Positions 1 through 5,693 of a stretch of DNA of 5,986 nt are shown in pieces. The number at the start of each line of letters is the position of its first letter. Position 1 is the first letter of the stretch. Origin of the DNA: an uncultured Porphyromonadaceae bacterium (GTDB taxonomy: Bacteria > Bacteroidota > Bacteroidia > Bacteroidales > Muribaculaceae); assembly GCA_902494595.1 (NCBI GenBank), contig CABUTY010000095.1, forward strand, positions 1-5,986, written 5' to 3'. Below the pieces are notes generated by a model that was not told where the DNA came from, did not search any database, and saw only the letters and a program-made list of their open reading frames with translations. The translations under genes and the position numbers were made by a program.

Positions 1-816
1 ATAACCGTACTCTTCGGCCTCAAGGGTATCAGCAAGCTGGCAGGTATCTGCAGTTATCTCTTCTTCGCAATACTCCTGTATTTCCTGCTGCTCGGCGGCG
101 AGACCCGTTATATCTTCGAGACAGGCCTTCAGTCGCTCGGCAACATGACACAGAACTTCATTGGGCTGGCCACATATATGGACCCGTTGCGGGAGACCGG
201 CTTTGCCCAGAACTGGACGGTTTATTACTGGGCATACTGGCTTGTATGGTGCGTGGCCACGCCTTTCTTCATAGCGCTGATATCGCGGGGACGCACCATC
301 AGGAATGTTGTATGGGGCTCTTTCGGCTGGGGGTTGGCCGGCACTTACCTGTCGTTCATCATCCTGGGCAATTACGGCCTTGCGCAGCAGATGAAACATG
401 GTGTCGACGCCATAGGCTACATCGGCGGCGGCGGCGAGATGTACGAGGCCATACTGATGATATTCGACACTTTGCCGCTGCCATGGCTGGCACTGTTGCT
501 GCTCACGATAACGATGGTGGCCTTCTACAGCACCACCCTCGACGGCATCACCTATGTCACGTCGGCCTACAGCTATAAGAACATAGCCCCCGAGGAGGAG
601 CCGTCGCGTAAGATACGCGGCTTCTGGAGCATCATGCTCATATTGCTGCCTATAGCCCTCCTCTTCGCCGAAAACTCTCTTTACAGCCTGCAGGGCGTCA
701 CTATCATCGCCGCTTTTCCGGTAGGCATTCTCCTGATCATGATAGTGGTCAGCTTCTTCAAGGATTTCAGAAGATGGGAGAAATCATCCAAGGGTAGCTC
801 GAATAAATGCGCTTAA
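1..816 (+). CDS. BCCT-family betaine/choline/carnitine transporter, C-terminal part (5' end outside window)
   Basis: This is an inner-membrane transporter of the betaine/carnitine/choline family, which imports quaternary ammonium compounds, usually driven by Na+ or H+. The frame is open from base 1 and ends at TAA 814-816, giving 271 residues, roughly the C-terminal half of a normal ~500-residue BCCT protein; the ATG at 145 is internal. Seen: the family hallmark NWTVYYWAYWLVW (residues 71-83), corresponding to the aromatic substrate box of transmembrane helix 8, followed by ISRGRTIR (94-101), the conserved loop after that helix. Several further hydrophobic helices follow, then a short basic tail. 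Relative to BetP's WAWWISW the box reads WAYWLVW, so one tryptophan is a tyrosine. The stop codon directly abuts the start of a LicD-family gene, which favours choline as the substrate; that is inference, and betaine or carnitine remain possible. Confidence 0.92.
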   Translation: MTVLFGLKGISKLAGICSYLFFAILLYFLLLGGETRYIFETGLQSLGNMTQNFIGLATYMDPLRETGFAQNWTVYYWAYWLVWCVATPFFIALISRGRTIRNVVWGSFGWGLAGTYLSFIILGNYGLAQQMKHGVDAIGYIGGGGEMYEAILMIFDTLPLPWLALLLLTITMVAFYSTTLDGITYVTSAYSYKNIAPEEEPSRKIRGFWSIMLILLPIALLFAENSLYSLQGVTIIAAFPVGILLIMIVVSFFKDFRRWEKSSKGSSNKCA

Positions 817-1611
817 ATGAAAATAGATAAGGAAACAAATGAGACGCTGAGGCGTAAATATAATTCCGAAGGCTCCGAGTTGCGAAAGCTGCAGCTCAGG
901 GAGCTTGAAATACTCCGGTATGTGGATAAAGTATGCCGTGAGCACGACATACCGTACTGGCTGTCGGGAGGTTCCTGTCTCGGCGCTGTGAGACATGCCG
1001 GGTTTATTCCCTGGGATGATGATGTGGATATAGAAATGTTGCGCCCCGACTATCTGCGGTTTAAAAAAATCGTGGCGGGGCAACCTCATCCCGATTATGT
1101 GTTTCATGACATGGATTCGGACCCTAATTACTTCCTGGGATTCGGCAAGGTGAGAGACCTGCATTCACGGCTGAACGAGACAAAGGGATTCGACAAAAAC
1201 TATATCTATAAAGGTTGTTTTGTCGATGTGTTTCCGGTCATACCCTCCAATTCGCGTAAGCTGCATTCGCTTGGCATACTGCTGAATATGAAGATGATGT
1301 ATGCCATGCATGAGGGGAATAGGGTCAAGAGCACGATATGGAAGGGAATATTCCGGATATCGGCGCCGGTGTTGCGCTTCCTGTCGTCGGTGCATGCCAA
1401 GGGGAGGTATAGATATGATATAGGTGTGTCGTTCACCGAGACATTGGACTACGGCGACATCTCGGAGCGTACCGGTATGGATTTCGAGGGGATAGAGCTG
1501 CCAGTACCCCGGCGTTATGACTCCTATCTTACGCGAATGTACGGAGATTACATGACCCTCCCTACCGAAGACAATATCCAGATTCACACCACCGACTTCG
1601 AAATCTTGTGA
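817..1611 (+). CDS. LicD-family phosphotransferase (probable phosphocholine transferase)
   Basis: LicD-family enzymes transfer phosphocholine or related phospho-groups to surface polysaccharides and belong to the nucleotidyltransferase-like fold. Seen in the 264 residues: an N-terminal helix with LRELEILRYVDKVC (27-40), the core motif from GGSCLGAVRH (51-60) into GFIPWDDDVDI (62-72), whose Asp67-69 and Asp71 are the expected metal-binding acidic cluster, a second conserved block KGCFVDVFP (132-140), and the C-terminal YLTRMYGDYMTLP (237-249). Length is typical and there is no signal peptide or clear membrane segment, so it is probably cytosolic. The ATG at 817 follows the transporter's TAA with no gap, so translation is probably coupled; no strong Shine-Dalgarno is visible. 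A choline kinase and CTP:phosphocholine cytidylyltransferase would be expected nearby but are not in the window. The family assignment is firm, the phosphocholine substrate is inferred from the transporter, and another phospho-alcohol donor is possible. Confidence 0.93.
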   Translation: MKIDKETNETLRRKYNSEGSELRKLQLRELEILRYVDKVCREHDIPYWLSGGSCLGAVRHAGFIPWDDDVDIEMLRPDYLRFKKIVAGQPHPDYVFHDMDSDPNYFLGFGKVRDLHSRLNETKGFDKNYIYKGCFVDVFPVIPSNSRKLHSLGILLNMKMMYAMHEGNRVKSTIWKGIFRISAPVLRFLSSVHAKGRYRYDIGVSFTETLDYGDISERTGMDFEGIELPVPRRYDSYLTRMYGDYMTLPTEDNIQIHTTDFEIL

Positions 1612-1630
1612 TCCACCCAAAGCATGTTGT

Positions 1631-1667
1631 AAAAAAATAAGAGCGGCGAAGCTTTAACTCCGCCGCT
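1631..1667 (-). terminator. Intrinsic terminator after tRNA-Arg, possibly bidirectional
   Basis: A 7-bp G+C-rich stem, AGCGGCG (1642-1648) with CGCCGCT (1661-1667), encloses a 12-base loop. Read leftward the hairpin is followed by CTTATTTTTTT (1641-1631), a good U-tract, so it is a rho-independent terminator for the tRNA and perhaps for read-through from cdsA. Read rightward it is followed only by CTTTGG, but it lies 30 bases after the licD-like stop and could also end that transcript less efficiently. Its 3'-proximal stem begins only two bases from the tRNA CCA. Confidence 0.85.
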
Positions 1668-1668
1668 T

Positions 1669-1745
1669 TGGTGACTCCTGCAGGATTCAAACCTGCAACC
1701 TTCTGATCCGTAGTCAGATGCTCTATTCAATTGAGCTAACGAACC
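1669..1745 (-). tRNA. tRNA-Arg (anticodon ACG), CCA encoded
   Basis: The reverse strand folds as a complete 77-base tRNA. The parts are: acceptor GGTTCGT; D-stem GCTC/GAGC with loop AATTGAATA; anticodon stem TCTGA/TCAGA with loop CTACGGA, anticodon ACG at 1711-1709; a five-base variable loop AGGTT; T-stem GCAGG/CCTGC with loop TTTGAAT; acceptor AGGAGTC; discriminator A; and genomic CCA at 1671-1669. ACG (A34 normally edited to inosine by TadA) reads CGU, CGC and CGA arginine codons. Oddities: the 19-56 tertiary pair is A-U instead of G-C, and the acceptor stem has a G6-G67 mismatch plus wobbles at 2-71 and 3-70. Identity is certain from the anticodon and overall fold. Confidence 0.95.
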
Positions 1746-1772
1746 ATGCTTTTCGTTTCCGATTTGCGAGTG

Positions 1773-1804
1773 CAAAATTACTGCTTTTCCCCGACATATC
1801 CAAA
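1773..1804 (-). promoter_or_regulatory. Bacteroidetes-type promoter for tRNA-Arg
   Basis: On the reverse strand TTTG (1804-1801), 20 bases, then TAATTTTG (1780-1773) fits the Bacteroidetes sigma consensus TTTG-N19/20-TAnnTTTG. Transcription would begin around 1766-1769, about 20-25 bases before the mature tRNA 5' end, a reasonable leader for RNase P processing. The match is seen directly; its activity is inferred. Confidence 0.7.
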
Positions 1805-1880
1805 TATAGGATGAAAAATATTAAAAAAATATTTCGACAGGGGTATTATCGCGAGCTGCCGGCACTTTAACATTCGGGAG

Positions 1881-2702
1881 TCAGATACAGGAATAGATGA
1901 AGTAATATAGGAATATGGAGGGGAGTACGAGGAGGAGGGAGTCGATACGGTCGAGTATTCCTCCATGGCCCGGGATGAGGTTGCCGGAGTCCTTGATATT
2001 CAGGCCGCGCTTGATGAGCGACTCCACGAGGTCGCCCCATGTGCCGAACACGGATACCGTGACAGCCATGCCGAGCCAGAAGCCTATGTCGGCTCCTACA
2101 TGCTCAAGATTGAATAAGCCTTCGAGACAATATCTGAATAGGAAGGCAAAGCCTATGCAGAAGAAAAGGCCGCCGAAGAAGCCTTCCCACGACTTCTTGG
2201 GAGATATCCGCTCGAACAGTCGGTGACGCCCCGCCATGCTCCCGACAAGGAATGCTCCGGTGTCGTTGATCCAGATAAAGAAGAACATTGCCAAGAGGAT
2301 CATTGGAATTGTGGAATTCCCGAAATAGGTCATCACCATCATTGGGCCTCCGATATATATCTGCGTCATCAAGGAAATGGAAAGGCTCCTGAGCGGATTT
2401 GAGATTCTTACGTACAGCTGCTCGATCAGCCTGGCGATCATCAATGACACCCACATCATGGCGCACAATGGCCAGATAGGCACCATACATAGCGCGATAC
2501 AGCCGGCGATGTCTATGATAAGAGTGGGGAGATACTTCTCGTCGAGTTCATGCGTGATTTTTGCAAATTCCACGCAGGCGGCAACCGACAGTATGCAGCC
2601 AAGGGCCAGAATACCCCATTTGCCGAGAAATATGCATCCAACAATAATCAGACAGTACAGAAGCCCGGCCCATGTCCGGGTGAAGAGTTTGCGGAAATCC
2701 AT
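1881..2702 (-). CDS. cdsA: Phosphatidate cytidylyltransferase (CDP-diacylglycerol synthase)
   Basis: CdsA is an integral inner-membrane enzyme that converts phosphatidic acid and CTP to CDP-diacylglycerol, the precursor of all bacterial phospholipid head groups. With the start at ATG 2702-2700 the protein is 273 residues, normal for the family. The frame stays open to an ATG at 2786, but that extension would be read through two strong hairpins and adds a non-hydrophobic tail unlike the family, so I reject it. Seen: many hydrophobic helices, NDTGAFLVG (146-154), SPKKSWEGFFGG (167-178), GD at 223-224, and a full match to the CDS family signature at 228-254 (key residues S-x-x-KR, KDSGN, PGHGG, DRID). 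There is no obvious Shine-Dalgarno. It lies 103 bases downstream of the symporter gene on the same strand. No convincing terminator follows it before the tRNA promoter, so some transcripts may continue through tRNA-Arg to the terminator at 1631-1667. Confidence 0.95.
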   Translation of the reverse strand: MDFRKLFTRTWAGLLYCLIIVGCIFLGKWGILALGCILSVAACVEFAKITHELDEKYLPTLIIDIAGCIALCMVPIWPLCAMMWVSLMIARLIEQLYVRISNPLRSLSISLMTQIYIGGPMMVMTYFGNSTIPMILLAMFFFIWINDTGAFLVGSMAGRHRLFERISPKKSWEGFFGGLFFCIGFAFLFRYCLEGLFNLEHVGADIGFWLGMAVTVSVFGTWGDLVESLIKRGLNIKDSGNLIPGHGGILDRIDSLLLVLPSIFLYYFIYSCI

Positions 2703-2719
2703 AGCATTTCTGTTTTGGT

Positions 2720-2754
2720 GTTGTCGCAGGCCAAAATAGATTGGCCGCGACAAC
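2720..2754 (-). other. Strong stem-loop in the cdsA leader (hairpin 2)
   Basis: GTTGTCGC (2720-2727) plus GGCCAA (2729-2734) pair with TTGGCC (2741-2746) plus GCGACAAC (2747-2754), a 14-bp stem with a single bulged base at 2728 and a six-base loop. It ends 17 bases before the cdsA ATG, with no U-tract on either strand. It could be a leader structure that modulates cdsA translation or mRNA stability, or an attenuator; the structure is seen, the role is unknown. Confidence 0.6.
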
Positions 2755-2762
2755 TTCATGGT

Positions 2763-2792
2763 ATATGGATGGAGGGCAACCTCCATCCATAT
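2763..2792 (-). terminator. Perfect 13-bp stem-loop just after the symporter stop (possible terminator)
   Basis: ATATGGATGGAGG (2763-2775) pairs perfectly with CCTCCATCCATAT (2780-2792) around the tetraloop GCAA (+ strand; TTGC in the leftward RNA). It starts 13 bases after the symporter stop codon, where a terminator or 3'-end-stabilising hairpin would be expected, but the leftward RNA continues ACCATGAAG without a U-run. It may therefore be a partial terminator, a processing barrier that sets separate mRNA levels for symporter and cdsA, or a factor-assisted terminator. Confidence 0.45.
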
Positions 2793-2805
2793 TATAGCTG
2801 TGTCA

Positions 2806-4638
2806 TCAGATTATTTCGCTGTCGACGGGATTTTCCATGACAGTCTCTTTCTGTTTGCCTTCCTTGATGATGAATACGCAGAGCGCGCCAATGGCCAGCG
2901 AAACGCCGGCAATAATCATCATGATATACTGAGGAGCCACCTCTCCCTCCACGCTGAAGCAGGAGAGTATCCAACCGCCGGAGATGGCGGCGATAATCTG
3001 CGGCAGACATATGGAGCAGTTGAAGAGGCCGAGATAAGTGCCAATGTTGCCACCCTTGAGCGAATTGGTGAGGATGGTGAATGGCCAAGCCAGCATAGCT
3101 GCCCAAGCGCAACCAATGAGGATGAAGGGGATGAAGAGCAGGTACTGATTGGAAATCAGGCCGGCGAGCACGAAACCTACGGCGCCGAGGAGCAGGCTGA
3201 GGGAGTAGGATACCTTGCGGCTTCTGAATCTGGGGAGAACCAGCGCCCATACCACTGAGCCCATGGCCTGGACAGCGAAGAGAATGCCTACCCAGTCGCC
3301 GGCGGCATTATACTGCTTCGACGACGTGTCGAGATCCTTGTGAGTCTCGAACTTGGCCTGCGAGGCATCGGCTATCACCACGTCCTCTTTCTCTATGACA
3401 TCGAGCTTGCCGGTCTTGTGGTCGCGCACCACATTCTGGCCTTTCGAGAAGGTGACGCTGCCGCTGAGTCCTGTGAGATAATTCTGCAGGGTGGCGTCGC
3501 TGTCTACCGTCATCTCCTTGCCGTCGACAACCACTGTAGAGCCTGCCGGGGCTATCACATCCTTGAAGTTGGCCTTGGCTATGCCGCTCTCCGGGTCGTT
3601 GACGATGATACCCTCGTTTACGATGGTGTCGCCGTTGACAGAGATTGTCTTCCCTTCCATAGAGTTGACTCCGTAGCCGATTCCTTTGACGATGGCTTTG
3701 CCTTCCTTGACGATGGTCACGGTATCATTGATAAGGATGTATTTGCCGCCTATCGACTGCGACCCGTCGCTTACAGCCGTAATCTTGTCAATCACGGGCG
3801 AATGGAAGGATATCGACGCGATTGTGCCGGTAGTGTAGGTCCACATGAACAGGAAAGCGAACCAGCAGAAGAACTGCACCACGCCGACGGTCCAGAACGT
3901 AGAGGGAGCATCCTTGAGGAGCTTGACGATGTTGGTATTCTTCTTCTCGCCTTTCTGCTGTGAATGACCGCCGTTGTATTCGTCATAAAGTTTGGGAGGC
4001 CATTCCTTGATTTTTATCAGCGAATAAATCACGCAGAGGAGCAGGATGAAAGCACCGATGTAGAACGACCATATCACGCTTGGGGGCACCACGCCTTCAG
4101 GAGCCGTGGACTGAATTCCCACCCATGCCAGCACGAAGGGGAATACGAAACCGACAACCGAACCGGCGTTGCAGAGGAACGACTGTATGGAGTAGGCGAG
4201 TCCTTTCTGCTTTTCGTTGACCATATCTCCCACGAGCATCTTGAAGGGCTGCATGGCCATGTTGATGGAGGTGTCGAGCATCATCAGTGCAATGAGACCT
4301 ATGATGATGGCGGAGGAGACGGTGAGGCCGAAACTTCCTGCATTAGGGAGCAGACACATCACGAGCACAGCCACGACGGCACCGACGATAAGGTAGGGGA
4401 GACGACGGCCGAAGCGGTTCCATGTCTTGTCGCTCATGGCTCCGACCACCGGCTGTACTATCATACCCATCAGCGGCGGCAATATCCAGAAATAACTCAG
4501 GTCATGAGGGTCGGCGCCTATGGTGGCGAAGATTCGCGACACATTGGCGCTCTGCAGGGCATACGCTATCTGTACGCCAAAGAACCCGAACGACAGGTTC
4601 CACAGCTTCCAGAAGCTTAAATCCGGTTTAGTTTTCAT
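2806..4638 (-). CDS. SLC45/GPH-like MFS sugar:cation symporter with large periplasmic insert
   Basis: This is a 12-helix major facilitator protein of the sucrose/maltose SLC45-like and glycoside-pentoside-hexuronide branch, which imports sugars with a cation across the inner membrane. Seen in the 610 residues: helix 1 with LWNLSFGFFGVQIAYALQ (12-29), the MFS motif-A segment GAMSDKTWNRFGRR (66-79), LDTSINMAMQPFKMLVGD (121-138) typical of SLC45-like proteins, and a cytoplasmic linker after helix 6 (about 209-245). Helix 7 contains FMWTYTTG (264-271), and helices 8-12 run from about 448 to 591. Ordinary relatives are roughly 450-500 residues; the excess is a polar, beta-rich stretch at about 278-440 between helices 7 and 8, predicted periplasmic. 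The ATG at 4638 is preceded by A+T-rich sequence without a Shine-Dalgarno. It lies 55 bases after nfo, so cotranscription from the nfo promoter is plausible. The exact sugar cannot be read from the sequence; there are no SusC/D or glycoside hydrolase neighbours here. Confidence 0.9.
   Translation of the reverse strand: MKTKPDLSFWKLWNLSFGFFGVQIAYALQSANVSRIFATIGADPHDLSYFWILPPLMGMIVQPVVGAMSDKTWNRFGRRLPYLIVGAVVAVLVMCLLPNAGSFGLTVSSAIIIGLIALMMLDTSINMAMQPFKMLVGDMVNEKQKGLAYSIQSFLCNAGSVVGFVFPFVLAWVGIQSTAPEGVVPPSVIWSFYIGAFILLLCVIYSLIKIKEWPPKLYDEYNGGHSQQKGEKKNTNIVKLLKDAPSTFWTVGVVQFFCWFAFLFMWTYTTGTIASISFHSPVIDKITAVSDGSQSIGGKYILINDTVTIVKEGKAIVKGIGYGVNSMEGKTISVNGDTIVNEGIIVNDPESGIAKANFKDVIAPAGSTVVVDGKEMTVDSDATLQNYLTGLSGSVTFSKGQNVVRDHKTGKLDVIEKEDVVIADASQAKFETHKDLDTSSKQYNAAGDWVGILFAVQAMGSVVWALVLPRFRSRKVSYSLSLLLGAVGFVLAGLISNQYLLFIPFILIGCAWAAMLAWPFTILTNSLKGGNIGTYLGLFNCSICLPQIIAAISGGWILSCFSVEGEVAPQYIMMIIAGVSLAIGALCVFIIKEGKQKETVMENPVDSEII
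3319..3807 (-). other. Inserted beta-rich domain within the symporter (residues ~278-440)
   Basis: This is the segment between symporter helices 7 and 8. It is rich in Val, Ile, Gly, Asp and Asn in short alternating strands, with no hydrophobic helix. Related phrases recur: GKYILINDTVTIVKEGKAIV (298-317), GKTISVNGDTIVNEGIIV (329-346), and more loosely GSTVVVDGKEMTV (366-378), which suggests about three repeats of 30-37 residues. By MFS topology (both termini inside) this loop faces the periplasm. The reading frame is continuous and flanking helices are intact, so it is part of the protein and not a gene disruption. Boundaries are approximate and function is unknown. Confidence 0.65.
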
Positions 4639-4693
4639 GTATATGTTTTTAAGAATTGTTGATTCAGGGTAGGTTACGGTTCCATCTGACTTA

Positions 4694-5539
4694 TTATGGC
4701 TCTATCACGGAATATAGCCAGTCGATTTCCTCTTTCCAGGCTTCCGGGTCGGGGGTTTCCAGGATGAGGGGTATGTTGTCGAGACGCGGGTCATTGACAA
4801 GACGTATGAAGAAATCCTTGCCGAGCGATCCCTTGCCTATGAGCTGATGACGGTCCTTGCGTGAGCCGAGAGTGCGCATGTTGTCGTTGAGGTGCATGCC
4901 GCGGAGGTATTTGAAACCTATGATGTTGTCGAACTGCTGCCATGTCTCCTCATAACCTTCTGGGGAGGCGAGGTCGTAGCCTGCCGAATGCGAGTGGCAG
5001 GTGTCGATGCATACGCCGATACGCGATTTGTCCTCCACCTTGTCGATGATATGCGCGAGGTGCTCGAAACGCCAACCTAAGTTGGAGCCCTGGCCGGCGG
5101 TCGACTCTATCACGGCGGTCACGCCGTGGGTCTTGTCGAGAGTGATGTTGATGCTTTCGGCCACGAGGTCGAGGGCTTCGTCTTCGGAGAGAACATTGAG
5201 ATGGGAGCCGGGATGGAAGTTGAGCATCACCAGCCCCAGCATCTCGGCACGACGCATCTCGTCGAGAAACGACTTGCGCGACATCTCCAGCTTGGCAGGG
5301 TCGGGACTCGACAGATTGATGAGAAAATTGTCGTGGGGCAAAATCACTTCCGGCGTGTAGCCGTAAAGCTCGCAGTTCTTCCTGAAAGCATCGATGGTTT
5401 CGGCCGAGGGATCCTTCGACTTCCATCGGGAGTTCCAGCCGGTAAACAGGGCAAAGGCCTTCGCATCTATCTTATGGGCCTCAAGCGGCGCGTTCTGAAC
5501 GCCCCCTTCCGCGCTAACATGCGCTCCTATGTATTTCAT
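4694..5539 (-). CDS. nfo: Endonuclease IV (apurinic/apyrimidinic endonuclease)
   Basis: Nfo cleaves DNA 5' to abasic sites and removes blocked 3' ends during cytosolic base-excision repair, using three Zn ions in a TIM barrel. The 281-residue protein aligns almost without gaps to E. coli Nfo (285). All metal ligands are present at the same numbers: His69 (ILPHD), His109 (NFHPGSH), Glu145 ([10 protein letters not shown]), Asp179 and His182 (IDTCHSH), His216 (GMHLND), Asp229 and His231 (KDRH), and Glu261 (LILET). The start [13 protein letters not shown] matches the family N-terminus exactly, fixing ATG 5539-5537. The loop KNQRQW of E. coli (34-39) is instead GWNSRW, so the DNA-inserting Arg37 position is Ser with an Arg at 38. 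A promoter-like site lies about 70 bases upstream, and the symporter gene follows after 55 bases without a recognisable terminator. Whether repair and sugar uptake are linked is unknown; cotranscription may be incidental. Confidence 0.97.
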   Translation of the reverse strand: MKYIGAHVSAEGGVQNAPLEAHKIDAKAFALFTGWNSRWKSKDPSAETIDAFRKNCELYGYTPEVILPHDNFLINLSSPDPAKLEMSRKSFLDEMRRAEMLGLVMLNFHPGSHLNVLSEDEALDLVAESINITLDKTHGVTAVIESTAGQGSNLGWRFEHLAHIIDKVEDKSRIGVCIDTCHSHSAGYDLASPEGYEETWQQFDNIIGFKYLRGMHLNDNMRTLGSRKDRHQLIGKGSLGKDFFIRLVNDPRLDNIPLILETPDPEAWKEEIDWLYSVIEP

Positions 5540-5611
5540 TTTGCAGAATATTCTTTACGGTATTGCGGCGCACAGCCCCCACGGCCTTGAAGCCATTTCT
5601 GTACTACAATA

Positions 5612-5645
5612 CAAAATTAATGATTTTTTTGTGAATATCAGCAAT
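5612..5645 (-). promoter_or_regulatory. Putative Bacteroidetes-type promoter for nfo
   Basis: The reverse strand has TAATTTTG (5619-5612), identical to the -7 box of the tRNA promoter, with ATTG (5645-5642) 22 bases upstream as a weaker -33 element. Transcription would start near 5606, giving a leader of about 65 bases before the nfo ATG. The -7 match is good, the -33 match and spacing less so. Confidence 0.55.
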
Positions 5646-5657
5646 GTCGGGGGATAA

Positions 5658-5689
5658 TTTGACGGATACGAATTTTGGAGTTACCTTTG
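5658..5689 (+). promoter_or_regulatory. Bacteroidetes-type promoter for the TrmH-like gene
   Basis: TTTG (5658-5661), a 20-base spacer and TACCTTTG (5682-5689) match TTTG-N20-TAnnTTTG, the same spacing as the tRNA-Arg promoter. The box ends only four bases before the ATG at 5694, so transcription should begin at or within a few bases of the start codon. It is divergent from the nfo promoter in the 154-base shared spacer. Confidence 0.7.
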
Positions 5690-5693
5690 CATC

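Noticed and set aside
1584..1775. 63-codon leftward frame over the tRNA
   Set aside because: Its translation is a readout of tRNA-Arg and terminator sequence, a common false ORF.
1816..1834. A+T-only palindrome AAATATT/AATATTT downstream of cdsA as a terminator
   Set aside because: The stem has no G+C pairs and would be unstable; it is better explained as A+T-rich promoter-flanking sequence.
2703..2786. N-terminal extension of cdsA to an ATG at 2786
   Set aside because: The extension would translate through both hairpins, is polar and unlike CdsA N-termini; the start at 2702 gives normal length and leads straight into the first membrane helix.
2791..2796. TATAAT on the reverse strand as a -10 box for cdsA
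   Set aside because: It is the E. coli consensus, not the TAnnTTTG element seen elsewhere here, and it overlaps the first hairpin with no matching -33 element.
2758..4620. Long rightward open frames (166, 207 and 218 codons) opposite the symporter gene
   Set aside because: They are antisense to a clear membrane protein gene, have low-complexity His/Glu/Asp-rich translations typical of shadow frames, and show no recognisable domain.
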